Of a stretch of DNA of 64,000 bases, positions 51,760 through 60,654 are shown in pieces (positions within the stretch are counted from its first letter, which is position 1; each line of letters opens with the position of its first letter). Below the pieces are notes generated by a model, which did no database searches, was not told the DNA's origin, and saw nothing but the letters and a program-made list of their open reading frames with translations. The position numbers were made by a program, and so were the translations under genes. Origin of the DNA: Aurantimonas sp. 22II-16-19i (GTDB lineage: Bacteria; Pseudomonadota; Alphaproteobacteria; Rhizobiales; Rhizobiaceae). The stretch is from assembly GCF_002088275.1 (NCBI RefSeq), contig NZ_AQQS01000007.1, positions 113,466 to 177,465 on the forward strand, read 5' to 3'.

Positions 51760-52008
51760 CGGCGAGCAGCCCGCGCCTCGCGGGCCGGCGCCATGGCGAA
51801 ACACCCGTATCGGGAGGCGTGTGAAGTGGCTCCCGGATCGATGGCAGGATTTCCCGGGGGCGCTGGGGCCTCGTGCGAGACGTCTCGCCGCACACGACCG
51901 GTCGAGACGTTCGCGTCCCCTTCCGCCGCGATCCTCTCGACGTCGCCGACACGATCCTGCCGCCTGCCGCGGCGAGTATGCGAAGACAACGAACAGATCA
52001 GGACCACG

Positions 52009-52704
52009 ATGCGCAACAAGATACGGGCCGGACTTCTTGCCGCGCTCATTTTCGCTCCGGCCTTCGCGCTTTCCCCGGCGAGCCATGCCCAGGATCGCGC
52101 CCCCGAGGCACCGGCGCCCTCGACCCCGGCGCTGCCGCCGGTCGACAGGGCCGACGAGAAGAGCCTGAAGAGCGTCGCCGACTTCGACGACATCGCCGAT
52201 CAGAAGGAACGCTCGATCGCGATCTTCCAGGAGACCGGCAAGGTTCTCCTGCATCCGCGCTGCGTCAACTGCCATCCGGCCGGCGACCGGCCGCTGCAGG
52301 GCATGGACATGCATCTGCATCAGCCGCCGGTCCGGCGCGGCGACGCCAATTTCGGCGAGCCGGGCATGATGTGCAACACCTGCCACGGCCCGGCCAACGT
52401 ACCGGTGGTCGCCCAGAGCGAGAACATCCAGTCGATCCCGGGCAATCCGAACTGGCATCTGGCGCCGATCGAGATGGCGTGGCAGGGCCGCTCGCTGGGC
52501 GACATCTGCCGGCAGATCAAGGACGAGGACCGCAACGGCGGCAAGACGCTCGCCGAACTCGTCGATCACATGGCCGACGACGATCTCGTCGGCTGGGGCT
52601 GGCATCCGGGCAAAGGCCGCGAGCCGGTTCCAGGCACCCAGAAGCAGTTCGGCGAACTCTACAAGGCATGGGCCGCGACCGGCGCGCACTGCCCGGACAG
52701 CTGA
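52009..52704 (+). CDS. periplasmic dihaem cytochrome c-like protein
   Basis: 231 residues with a signal peptide ending near SHAQD (about residue 27). Two haem-binding motifs: [11 protein letters not shown] near residue 85 and CNTCHGP near residue 124. [14 protein letters not shown] resembles isoquinoline 1-oxidoreductase-associated cytochromes. It lies 249 bases downstream of the hydroxylase gene and likely accepts its electrons. No other haem site is present. Confidence 0.8.
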   Translation: MRNKIRAGLLAALIFAPAFALSPASHAQDRAPEAPAPSTPALPPVDRADEKSLKSVADFDDIADQKERSIAIFQETGKVLLHPRCVNCHPAGDRPLQGMDMHLHQPPVRRGDANFGEPGMMCNTCHGPANVPVVAQSENIQSIPGNPNWHLAPIEMAWQGRSLGDICRQIKDEDRNGGKTLAELVDHMADDDLVGWGWHPGKGREPVPGTQKQFGELYKAWAATGAHCPDS

Positions 52705-52768
52705 TGGCGTCGGCCCCGGTCTTCGACCGGCGCCAAGCGCATAAGCTCACCCGTCGGCTCTTCCGGGC

Positions 52769-54109
52769 TCACCCCTCGATGAGCCGGCGGGCCTGCTCGA
52801 TCCAGCGCTCTTCGCCGAGGCGCCCCGGAAAGCCGAGTTCCTGCTCGAGCCAGACCACCTGATGGGGTTCCAGCCCGGCGATCTGATCGAAGTGATAGAT
52901 CCCCCGGTCGAAGAGCAGCCGTTCGATCGCGGTTCCGACCCCTTCGATGCGAGTCAGGTCGTCGGGATTGCCGTGGCGGGGCGCGGGCAGTCCCTGGGGC
53001 GCGCTGGCCGCGACGGGCGGCCCCTTGTCGGCCGGGCTAGCACCCGCCGCTCCCCCGTCCTCGGCGATGGTCTGCAGCGGCGCCTGGGCGCCGGTGGTGC
53101 GGAAGGCGGCGGGCTGCGTCTCTCCGGATTGCGAGGCGCCCGCTGCCGGGCGGTCGTCCACGAGGCTCTCCTTGTCGAGGATGCCGTCGGGCTCGATCCC
53201 CGGCATGCGCGAAGGCGCCGCGGCCTTCTTGCCGAGGCGGCGATAGTCGAGCGTGCGGAAGTCCTTGTCGAACTTCTCGGCCTTGTGCTTTTCCGCCAGA
53301 GGGTCGGGCGGCAGCCGCCTCTCCTCCTTGGCCGGCGTCGGGCCATCGGGATGGGAGAAGGCCATCTTCGCCCGCCGTTCGGCATGGACGGTCCGCGGCT
53401 TCTCCGGCTTTGCCGGCGGCGCGCCCGGCGCCAGCGTCGGCATCATGTCCGGCACCCGCTCGCTGCTACGCCCGCGCACGACCTCGGCCGACACCATGCT
53501 CCCGCCGAAGGCGGCGAACTGGGCATGCTGGACCGGCTCCGGCGCTGCCCGGCGGGCGCCCGACGGGGTCGGATGCCAGGACGATTGATCGCGCCGCAGC
53601 CTCTGACGCTCGCGTTCGCGGGCCGCCTCGTCTTCCGTGAGATGGGAATAGTCGAGCGTCCGGAAGTCGCGGTCGAAGGCCGCCGCCTTGTGCTTGTCGG
53701 CCAGCGGATCCGCGATCGTCTTGCCGGGCAGCGCCTCCCTGCGCCCCTTCAGCCGCTCGCTGCATTCGAGGGAGGCCGCGACCGGGTGGTCCGTCTCGAG
53801 ACCGTCGGCAGTCGCCTTGGGATCGTTTGCGCTCATGGTCGTTGGCCCGTCGTTTGTCGGTGTCGGGGTTGCTGCAGGAGCGGCCCGGTCGACGGGACCA
53901 CTTCCGGCGGAATCTCGGCGGACATGGCGCATGGCGGCAGCCGCAGCGTCGCTCCCCTCGCCAGCGGCACGCCCGCCGGCGCGGCGCGTCGACGGGCTGG
54001 AGCCCGGGGCCCGGGCGGCGTCACCACCTGCGGAGCGCCTGCGGCCGGGCGCGAATGCGAGCGCCGCTCCAGCCGCCAGTAGAAGCAGTCGTGCTGCCTT
54101 GGCCCACAC
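52769..54109 (-). CDS. protein with duplicated DPLA-KHK-FRTLDY motif and C-terminal helix-hairpin-helix domain
   Basis: 446 residues from GTG with GGGAGG six bases upstream. A hydrophobic N-terminus (about 5-20) may anchor it or be a signal. Two copies of a 21-residue motif start near residues 134 (DPLADKHKAAAFDRDF, then RTLDY) and 269 (DPLAEKHKAEKFDKDF, then RTLDY), set in disordered, charged, Pro/Ala-rich sequence. The last 60 residues (NPDDLTRIEGVGTAIERLLFDRG) are a helix-hairpin-helix of the kind in DUF4332 and 5' nuclease-like proteins. The family is not named to my knowledge. It is convergent with the cytochrome gene. Confidence 0.75.
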   Translation of the reverse strand: MWAKAARLLLLAAGAALAFAPGRRRSAGGDAARAPGSSPSTRRAGGRAAGEGSDAAAAAMRHVRRDSAGSGPVDRAAPAATPTPTNDGPTTMSANDPKATADGLETDHPVAASLECSERLKGRREALPGKTIADPLADKHKAAAFDRDFRTLDYSHLTEDEAARERERQRLRRDQSSWHPTPSGARRAAPEPVQHAQFAAFGGSMVSAEVVRGRSSERVPDMMPTLAPGAPPAKPEKPRTVHAERRAKMAFSHPDGPTPAKEERRLPPDPLAEKHKAEKFDKDFRTLDYRRLGKKAAAPSRMPGIEPDGILDKESLVDDRPAAGASQSGETQPAAFRTTGAQAPLQTIAEDGGAAGASPADKGPPVAASAPQGLPAPRHGNPDDLTRIEGVGTAIERLLFDRGIYHFDQIAGLEPHQVVWLEQELGFPGRLGEERWIEQARRLIEG

Positions 54110-54550
54110 CCGTGACCTCCCGAGGATTGAAACGTGTCCGGTGGAAGCTAGTCGGGCGCTCGTCCGCCGACAACCACCCGCCCGCCGAAAAGCTCACTGA
54201 AATTCAGGCCCGTCGGGAAGGTCTCGGGGAACGAGCGGGCCGCGGCCCGAAATCATCCCGGCGCAGACCGGATGGGCCCCGCCAGGACTTGCCGCGAAGA
54301 TCCGCCGGGGACAGCTCGCAGAAAAATAAAAGATGGCCTCGCCTTGCGCTGGCCACAAACCGGATGCATATTCAGCCTATCGATCTTGCTTGTAAAATTT
54401 CGGTTCCGCGCCAGCCGCTTCGGCATCAGGTGTTTCGCAACACCCGTATCGGACAGAGGCGCACCGGCTGATCTTCTCTTCAATATCGAAAGCGAAGGAC
54501 TGGGCACTCGGCCCGATCCTCATCAATATGTCGATACGAAGGAGATCGTC
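54110..54550. other. leader region of the cold-shock gene and divergent gap
   Basis: 441 bases between two divergent genes. The part after about 54300 is AT-richer (AAAAATAAAAG near 54322 and TTGTAAAATTTCGG near 54390) and likely holds the cold-shock promoter with a long 5' leader. I could not set -35 and -10 boxes with confidence. Confidence 0.45.
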
Positions 54551-54760
54551 ATGCCAGTTGGTACCGTCAAGTTTTTCAACACCCAGAAGGGTTTCGGCTT
54601 CATCGCTCCGGAAGGCGGCGCAACGGACGTTTTCGTCCACGCCACGGCCGTAGAGCGGGCTGGCCTCGGCACCATCGTCGAGGGCCAGAAGCTGCAGTTC
54701 GAGGTGGTCACCGACCGCCGCACCGGCCGTTCGTCGGCCGACAATCTGCAGGCCGTCTGA
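54551..54760 (+). CDS. cold-shock domain protein (CspA family)
   Basis: 69 residues. TVKFFNTQKGFGFIAPE holds the RNP1 motif KGFGFI and DVFVHATAV the RNP2 motif. AAGGAG precedes the ATG by six bases. It is a single-stranded nucleic-acid-binding RNA chaperone. A long 5' leader is typical of the class. A strong terminator follows at 54821. Confidence 0.96.
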   Translation: MPVGTVKFFNTQKGFGFIAPEGGATDVFVHATAVERAGLGTIVEGQKLQFEVVTDRRTGRSSADNLQAV

Positions 54761-54820
54761 GCCATTTGCTCCGAACCGCTGACCACGGATGTACTGGCAG
54801 CGCGGATGAGCAGAAGAGGA

Positions 54821-54850
54821 AGGTCGGGTTCGCCCGGCCTTTTTTGTTTT
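54821..54850 (+). terminator. rho-independent terminator of the cold-shock gene
   Basis: AGGTCGGG, loop TTCG, CCCGGCCT with one G-U pair, followed by TTTTTGTTTT. Confidence 0.9.
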
Positions 54851-55116
54851 TGGAGGTCCGGCCACGGCCGCCTCGCCGGAAGATCCGGCACGCGGGCCAT
54901 TGGCCCTCCGCGTCCGACCGGTGCGCAGACAGCGGTCGCGTGACCGGCAGTGCGGCTGTCCGGGAGACCGTGACGCCCTATGTCGCCTTGCAAAGAAGCA
55001 GTCCTTCGCCGCAGATTTCGGATGAGACGGATCCGGCGATTCCAGGGGCCCGACGCGTCCCGGCCCTTCATACGGACGCAGGTGGCTTTGGCCGCCCGAC
55101 CACGAGTGAGACAAAG

Positions 55117-55344
55117 ATGAACGAAAAAGTTCTGGCACGCGCCGAACGCGTCTTCGGTGCGCCCGCCGATCGCCATGAAAAAGGCTCGGCGATGACGCTG
55201 ATCCGGCAGGATGCCGACGCGACCCGCGAGAAGTCCGCCAAGCTGAAGGCCATGCGCCTGGCTCGCGAGGCAGAGGAGCCGGACGCGCCGGCCGCTCCGA
55301 CCCGGGCCGCGCCGAAGAAGAAGGTCAAGCGCGGACGCACCTGA
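55117..55344 (+). CDS. small basic protein of unknown function
   Basis: 75 residues: MNEKVLARAERVFGAPADRH, then a helical part TREKSAKLKAMRLAREAE and a lysine/arginine-rich tail ending KKKVKRGRT. The start ATG follows a weak GTGAGAC stretch; a longer frame upstream runs through the cold-shock terminator and is not supported. Small proteins of this look occur in related genomes, to my memory. The basic tail suggests nucleic-acid contact, which is only inference. Confidence 0.6.
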   Translation: MNEKVLARAERVFGAPADRHEKGSAMTLIRQDADATREKSAKLKAMRLAREAEEPDAPAAPTRAAPKKKVKRGRT

Positions 55345-55867
55345 CAAACAAGGCTTCCGGGTGCTTGCGACAAGGCGTTCGGTTGGATCCGGCCGGACGT
55401 GCCCCAGAGATTCGAAACCCTCGGCGAAGGCGAGAGCCGTCCACGGCACGTGCCAGGCATGACCTGCCTGCACTCGGCGAGGCCCGGTCGACGCCGTGCT
55501 GCCCGCAGCCGCGCGCAACGCGCCATCTGAGGCAACGAACCCGGTCGCAACTGTGCCCCTTCCCGATGCGGCGACGGTGGCAGGGCTGACGAAGCCGCCG
55601 ACACGACAGTGCGCGTTCCGCGCGGTTTTGCTGGTGCTGCCCCGGAGGCGGCGCTCGACCAGGGGCGCCATCGCCCTCCTTGCACGAATCTTCTCCCCAG
55701 ACGCCCCGCGTCGGAAATCTGTTTCCCTCCCTTTCCCCATAAGGCAATCGCCTGCGGTGATCCTTGCGCCGATCCGGCCTATCTAGAATGGGACCAGACT
55801 GGCCGATGCGTCCAATCCGAAGACGGATGCGTTGGCCGGCCGGCATCGCGGCGACGGAGAGGCAAGC
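55345..55867. other. gap before the sulfate-assimilation genes
   Basis: 523 bases with no supportable gene: open frames on either strand lack family features. The promoter of the DUF2849-cysI-DUF934-cysH run must lie near its end. I saw no convincing CysB-like, riboswitch or terminator signal. Confidence 0.45.
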
Positions 55868-56218
55868 ATGGCGAAGGATCACCGGGCAGGATCGAAGGTG
55901 CGCGGCGAGAAGCTGCCGGCGATCCTGATGGCGAGCCACCTTCTGGAGGGCGACACCGTCTTCAAGGCCGATGCGGGCTGGACCCGCGATCCGTCGGCGG
56001 CCAAGATCGCCCATGACGCCGAGACGGCCGCCGCGATGGAAGCCGAGGGCAAGGCGGCCGCAGCCGCCAATCTGGTGATCGATCCCTATCTCGTTCCCGT
56101 CGACCTGACCGACAGCGGCCTGCCGGTCGCCAAGCACTTCCGCGACGTGATGCGCCAGAAGGGCCCGTCGATCCATCCCGACATGGGCAAGCAGGCCGAG
56201 TTTCCGCCGCTTCGCTGA
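55868..56218 (+). CDS. DUF2849 domain protein linked to sulfite reductase
   Basis: 116 residues. LPAILMASHLLEGDTVFKA and GWTRDPSAAKIAHDAETAAA match DUF2849. The gene commonly precedes cysI in Hyphomicrobiales, usually after a siroheme synthase gene, which is absent here. Role unknown; an assembly or accessory job for sulfite reductase is inferred from context only. Confidence 0.85.
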   Translation: MAKDHRAGSKVRGEKLPAILMASHLLEGDTVFKADAGWTRDPSAAKIAHDAETAAAMEAEGKAAAAANLVIDPYLVPVDLTDSGLPVAKHFRDVMRQKGPSIHPDMGKQAEFPPLR

Positions 56219-56284
56219 CATCCGACAACGCGCCACCTTGAGGCGCCGGCCCGCGCGGCGAGACAGACGACAAAGGACGCTTGA

Positions 56285-57973
56285 ATGTACCGCTACGACG
56301 AATTCGACGAGCGCTTCGTGCGCGAACGCGTCGCCCAGTTCCGCGGCCAGGTGGAGCGGCGGCTCGACGGGTCGCTGTCGGAGGACGAGTTCAAGCCGCT
56401 GCGGCTGAAGAACGGCCTCTATCTCCAGCTCCACGCCTACATGCTGCGCATCGCCGTGCCCTATGGCACGCTGAATTCGCGGCAGCTGCGCATGCTCGCC
56501 CATATCGCCGAGACCTACGACAAGGGCTACGGCCACTTCACCACGCGCCAGAACCTGCAGTTCAACTGGCCGAAGCTGAAGGACGTGCCGACCATCCTCG
56601 AGCTCCTTGCCGATGTCGAGATGCATTGCATCCAGACGAGCGGCAACTGCATCCGCAACGTCACCTCCGACCAGTTCGCCGGCGTCGCCAAGGACGAGGT
56701 CGAGGACCCGCGCCCGACGGCCGAGCTGATCCGCCAGTGGTCGAGCCTCCACCCGGAATTCGTCTGGCTGCCGAGGAAGTTCAAGATCGCCGTCACCGGC
56801 GCCGAGCACGACCGCGCGGCGATCAAGGTCCACGACATCGGCCTGAAGCTGAAGCGCAACGCCGCCGGCGACGTCGGCTACGAGGTCATCGTCGGCGGCG
56901 GTCTCGGCCGCACCCCGATGATCGGCAAGGTCGTGCGCGACTTCCTGCCGAAGGACGAGCTCCTCGCCTATCTCGAGGCGGTGATGCGGGTCTACAATTC
57001 GGAAGGCCGGCGCGACAACAAGTTCAAGGCACGGGTGAAGATCCTCGTCCACGAGACCGGCGAGGAGGAATTCCGCGCGCGGGTCGAAGAGGAATACGCC
57101 AGGCTCGACGGCCCGACGATCAACGCGCCCGAGGAAGAGGTCGAGCGGATCGCCGCCTATTTCGCGCCGCCGACCTATGAGAGCCTGCCCGAGACGTCGC
57201 AGGTGCTGGAACAGGCGCGGGCGATCGACCCCGAGCTCGACCGCTTCGTCGAGCAGAATTCCTTCGAGCACAAGCAGCCGGGCTACATCGCCTTGACCAT
57301 CGCGCTGAAGGAGATCGGCGCGGTGCCCGGCGACATGAGCGCCGAGCAGATGCGGGCCTTTGCCGATATCGCCGAGCGCTATTCCTTCGACGAGTTCCGC
57401 GTCACCCATTCGCAGAACCTCGTTCTGCCGCATGTGAAGAAGGATGATCTCCCGGCCGTCCATGCGGCCTTGAAGGCGGCGGGTCTCGCCTCGGCCAATG
57501 CCGGGCTGATCACCGACATCATCGCCTGCCCGGGCCTCGACTACTGCGCGCTGGCGACGGCAAAGTCGATCCCGATCGCCCAGGCGATCGCCAAGACCTT
57601 CGCCGACCAGGAGCGCCAGAAGGCGATCGGCGAGCTGCCGATCAAGATCTCCGGCTGCATCAATGCCTGCGGCCATCATCATGTCGGCGCGATCGGCATT
57701 CTCGGCCTCGAAAAGGGCGGCCGCGAAAACTACCAGATCACCGTCGGCGGCGACGCGACGGAGCATGCGGCCCTCGGCGAGCGGCTCGGCCCCGGCATCG
57801 ACGCCGAGGACGTGCCGGCGGCGATCGAGGCGATCGTCGAGACCTATCTGGCCGAGAAGCAGGGCGGCGAGAGCTTCATCGAGACGGTGCGGCGCACCGG
57901 GCCGGAGCCCTTCAAGACCGGCTTCACGGCCTTTATCGAAAGCCGGGCGGTCGAGAGCGAGGCGGCGGAATAA
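56285..57973 (+). CDS. cysI: sulfite reductase haemoprotein (nitrite/sulfite reductase, ferredoxin-type)
   Basis: 562 residues. Siroheme-[4Fe-4S] ligands ACPGLDYCALATA (near 417) and SGCINACGHH (near 457); TTRQNLQFNW and TSGNCIRNVTSDQ are the substrate- and siroheme-binding segments. No flavoprotein subunit (CysJ) gene lies nearby, so ferredoxin or another donor probably supplies electrons. The stop and the DUF934 ATG overlap (TAATG). It reduces sulfite to sulfide. Confidence 0.94.
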   Translation: MYRYDEFDERFVRERVAQFRGQVERRLDGSLSEDEFKPLRLKNGLYLQLHAYMLRIAVPYGTLNSRQLRMLAHIAETYDKGYGHFTTRQNLQFNWPKLKDVPTILELLADVEMHCIQTSGNCIRNVTSDQFAGVAKDEVEDPRPTAELIRQWSSLHPEFVWLPRKFKIAVTGAEHDRAAIKVHDIGLKLKRNAAGDVGYEVIVGGGLGRTPMIGKVVRDFLPKDELLAYLEAVMRVYNSEGRRDNKFKARVKILVHETGEEEFRARVEEEYARLDGPTINAPEEEVERIAAYFAPPTYESLPETSQVLEQARAIDPELDRFVEQNSFEHKQPGYIALTIALKEIGAVPGDMSAEQMRAFADIAERYSFDEFRVTHSQNLVLPHVKKDDLPAVHAALKAAGLASANAGLITDIIACPGLDYCALATAKSIPIAQAIAKTFADQERQKAIGELPIKISGCINACGHHHVGAIGILGLEKGGRENYQITVGGDATEHAALGERLGPGIDAEDVPAAIEAIVETYLAEKQGGESFIETVRRTGPEPFKTGFTAFIESRAVESEAAE

Positions 57974-58482
57974 TGACGCTGATCAGAGAAGACGGAGCGG
58001 TCGCGGATCGCTTCACCCGCGCCGACACGATCGATGCGGCGCTGGCCGTGGACGGGCCCGTGCTGATCCCGCTGGCGATCGCGGGAGACTTCGAGAAAGC
58101 CCGGCCGGGCGCGGAATTCGGCGTCTCCCTCCCCGGGTCGACGCCGATCGAGGACGTGAAGCCGCAACTCGGCAACGCCTCGCTCGTCGCCATCGAGTTC
58201 CCGGCCTTTGCCGACGGCCGCGGCTTCTCTTTGGCGAAGAAGATCGTCCGCGAGGGTTTTTCGGGGACGCTGCGCGCCTCGGGCCCGCTGATCGCCGACG
58301 AGTTCGCCGATGCGCTCGCCTGCGGCTTCACCGAGGTGGAACTGCCGGAGACCATGGCGAACCGCCAGCCGGTGCAGCAGTGGCTGGCCGCCAAGGACAC
58401 CATGACCGAGCATTATCAGACCGGATACGGGCGCGGCCCGAGCATCCTTCAAAAACGCCTCGCCGCACGCAAAGGGGCATGA
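57973..58482 (+). CDS. DUF934 family protein, sulfite reductase partner
   Basis: 169 residues. RFTRADTIDA, LVAIEFPAFADGRGFSLA and the C-terminal YQTGYGRG are DUF934. It lies between cysI and cysH with overlaps on both sides, the normal place for this family in alphaproteobacteria. Function not established. Confidence 0.88.
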   Translation: MTLIREDGAVADRFTRADTIDAALAVDGPVLIPLAIAGDFEKARPGAEFGVSLPGSTPIEDVKPQLGNASLVAIEFPAFADGRGFSLAKKIVREGFSGTLRASGPLIADEFADALACGFTEVELPETMANRQPVQQWLAAKDTMTEHYQTGYGRGPSILQKRLAARKGA

Positions 58483-58484
58483 CC

Positions 58485-59231
58485 ATGATCCAGGAACCCA
58501 ATCTCCTCGCCGAGACGCTGAATGCGGAATTTGCTGCCCTCTCGCCGCTCGAGCGCCTGCAGAGCCTGCGGGACAAGGTGAAGGGCCGCATCGTCTTCAC
58601 CACCAGCCTCGGCCTCGAAGACCAGATGCTCACTCATTTGATCTTCAAGAACAACATCAAGATCGAGGTCGTCACCCTCGACACCGGCCGGCTGTTTCCC
58701 GAGACCTATCATCTCTGGCAGGCGACCGAGGAGAAGTACGGCAAGCGCATCCATGCCAAATATCCGAAATCGGAAGCGCTGGAGAACCTCATCGAGGAAC
58801 AGGGCATCGACGGCTTCTACTATGCCAAGGAGTTCCGGCTGAACTGCTGCGGCATCCGCAAGATCGAGCCGCTCGGGCGGGCGCTGGAAGGTGCGAGCGC
58901 CTGGGTGACGGGACTTCGCGGCGACCAGTCGCAGAACCGCCTCGGCATGGCCTTCGCCAGCTACGAGACGCAGAAGAAGCTGATCAAGGTCAATCCGCTG
59001 CTCGATCTGTCGCGCGAGAAGATCGCCCATTTCAACGACGACCACGGCGTGCCGATCAACGCGCTGCATGCCAAGGGCTTCCTCTCCATCGGCTGCGCCC
59101 CCTGCACCCGCGCCATCCAGCCCGGCGAGCCGGAGCGCGCCGGCCGCTGGTGGTGGGAAGACGACACCAAGCGCGAATGCGGCCTGCATGTGCCGGATCG
59201 CACGACGGTGGCGGAAGGCGCGGGGATCTGA
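58485..59231 (+). CDS. cysH: adenylylsulfate (APS) reductase, [4Fe-4S] type
   Basis: 248 residues. The PP-loop fold is followed by two cysteine pairs, NCCGIRKIEPL and IGCAPCTRA, that bind a [4Fe-4S] cluster, and the catalytic ECGLH near the C-terminus. This is the CysH form that reduces APS directly, unlike the cluster-free PAPS reductase. Of two ATGs, 58485 has AAGGGG seven bases upstream; 58479 is too close to it. The absence of cysC in this cluster agrees with APS use. Confidence 0.92.
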   Translation: MIQEPNLLAETLNAEFAALSPLERLQSLRDKVKGRIVFTTSLGLEDQMLTHLIFKNNIKIEVVTLDTGRLFPETYHLWQATEEKYGKRIHAKYPKSEALENLIEEQGIDGFYYAKEFRLNCCGIRKIEPLGRALEGASAWVTGLRGDQSQNRLGMAFASYETQKKLIKVNPLLDLSREKIAHFNDDHGVPINALHAKGFLSIGCAPCTRAIQPGEPERAGRWWWEDDTKRECGLHVPDRTTVAEGAGI

Positions 59232-59242
59232 GGGCGAGGCCG

Positions 59243-59317
59243 CCCTCGTCCTTCGAGGCTCGCTCCGCTCGCACCTCACCCTTCGAGGCCGCCTGCGGCG
59301 GCACCTCAGGATGAGGG
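59243..59317. repeat. palindromic repeat, double copy (CCTTCGAGG / CACCTCA type)
   Basis: Two related units, 59243-59281 and 59279-59317. Each has the form CCTTCGAGG, a GC-rich mini-hairpin, GCACCTCA. The second is followed by GGATGAGGG. The inner hairpins are CTCGCTCCGCTCG-like and CCGCCTGCGGCGG. Confidence 0.75.
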
Positions 59318-59464
59318 GGCGACAGTGCTGGCTAGCGGCTCGTTCGAAAGTCCGAGGCCGGAAGTTCCGGAAGGGCAGAAAGCGGGCCGAACGACGAGCG
59401 GAACCTGCACAGTGCTGATCTGAGTTCTTCGAGCGGAAGCAGTCTCGGCGCGGCATCCCAGTAG

Positions 59465-59511
59465 CCCCTCATCCTGAGGTGCGAGCGCAGCGAGCCTCGA
59501 AGGGCGAGGGG
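59465..59511. repeat. palindromic repeat, inverted copy
   Basis: The same element in opposite orientation: CCCCTCATCCTGAGG, GTGCGAGCGCAGCGAGC, CTCGAAGGGCGAGGGG. Confidence 0.75.
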
Positions 59512-59568
59512 CGCTCGGCACCAACCGGTCCAACGTAATGCCACTCAAGGCAGCCAAGTCCTGCCCGC

Positions 59569-59637
59569 GAAAGCTCCCTCGCCCTTCGAGGCTCCCCCGG
59601 CCTTGCCGGGCTCGCACCTCAGGATGAGGGAGCTTTC
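59569..59637. repeat. palindromic repeat with 12-bp perfect arms
   Basis: Arms GAAAGCTCCCTC (59569-59580) and GAGGGAGCTTTC (59626-59637) flank another copy of the CCTTCGAGG ... GCACCTCA unit. The perfect outer arms mark this copy as a discrete element. Confidence 0.75.
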
Positions 59638-59751
59638 ACTCCGCCGACGCATTTCACGACCCGGAACGAGCCGCCCTCGAAACCCTGACTGACAGACGAC
59701 ACTCCCCTCTGCGGCCCCCCTGCCGCCGCCCGAAACGAGAAGGCTTCGACC

Positions 59752-60654
59752 ATGAAGCACATGACCCATCTGCGAAGGCTCGAAGCCGAGTCGATCTTCA
59801 TCATCCGCGAGGCGGCGGCGAGCGCCGAGAACCCGGTGATGCTCTATTCCATCGGCAAGGATTCGGCGGTGATGCTGCATCTCGCCATGAAGGCCTTCAA
59901 GCCGGGCAAGCCGCCGTTTCCGCTCCTGCATGTCGACACCACCTGGAAGTTCCGGGAGATGATCGCGTTTCGCGACCAGCGGGCGAAGGATCTCGGGGTC
60001 GACCTGATCGTCCATACCAACCAGGAGGGCGTAAGGGCCGGGATCAACCCGTTCGCGTCAGGATCGCGCGTCCACACCGACGTGATGAAGACCGAGGCGC
60101 TGAAGCAGGCGCTCGACAAGTACAAGTTCGACATGGCCTTCGGCGGCGCAAGGCGCGACGAGGAGAAGAGCCGCGCCAAGGAGCGGGTCTTCTCGCTGCG
60201 CACCCCGGAACATCGCTGGGATGCCAAGAACCAGCGGCCGGAGCCTTGGCGGCTGTTCAACACCCGCAAGAAGAAGGGCGAGAGCTTTCGCGTCTTCCCG
60301 CTGTCCAACTGGACCGAGCAGGACGTCTGGGACTACATCGCCATCGAGGCCATCCCCGTCGTGCCGCTGTATTTCGCCGCGCCGCGCCCGATCGTGAAGC
60401 GCGACGGCGCGCTGATCATGAAGGACGACGAGCGCATGGAGCTGAAGCCCGGCGAGAGTGTCGAGACGATGATGGTGCGCTTCCGCACCCTCGGCTGCTA
60501 CCCGCTGACGGGAGCGGTGGAATCCACCGCGGCGAACCTCGACGACGTCATCGCTGAAATGCGCGGCTCGCGCGTTTCGGAGCGCCAGGGCCGGGTCATC
60601 GACCAGGACTCCGGCGCCTCGATGGAAGAGAAGAAGCAGGAAGGCTATTTCTGA
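59752..60654 (+). CDS. cysD: sulfate adenylyltransferase subunit 2
   Basis: 300 residues. The PP-loop [17 protein letters not shown] near residue 33, [16 protein letters not shown] and the [11 protein letters not shown] segment are typical. With the GTPase CysN it makes APS from sulfate and ATP. GAAGG lies before the ATG. The stop and the cysN ATG overlap by one base. Confidence 0.96.
   Translation: MKHMTHLRRLEAESIFIIREAAASAENPVMLYSIGKDSAVMLHLAMKAFKPGKPPFPLLHVDTTWKFREMIAFRDQRAKDLGVDLIVHTNQEGVRAGINPFASGSRVHTDVMKTEALKQALDKYKFDMAFGGARRDEEKSRAKERVFSLRTPEHRWDAKNQRPEPWRLFNTRKKKGESFRVFPLSNWTEQDVWDYIAIEAIPVVPLYFAAPRPIVKRDGALIMKDDERMELKPGESVETMMVRFRTLGCYPLTGAVESTAANLDDVIAEMRGSRVSERQGRVIDQDSGASMEEKKQEGYF

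Larger units (their letters stand above)
59232..59751. other. repeat-filled gap between cysH and cysD
   Basis: 520 bases with no gene. They hold three related palindromic elements (see the repeat entries at 59243, 59465 and 59569) and presumably a promoter for cysDN. Confidence 0.7.

Noticed and set aside
54766..55116. An upstream extension of the small basic protein gene
   Set aside because: It would read through the cold-shock terminator, and its sequence lacks any protein-like pattern.
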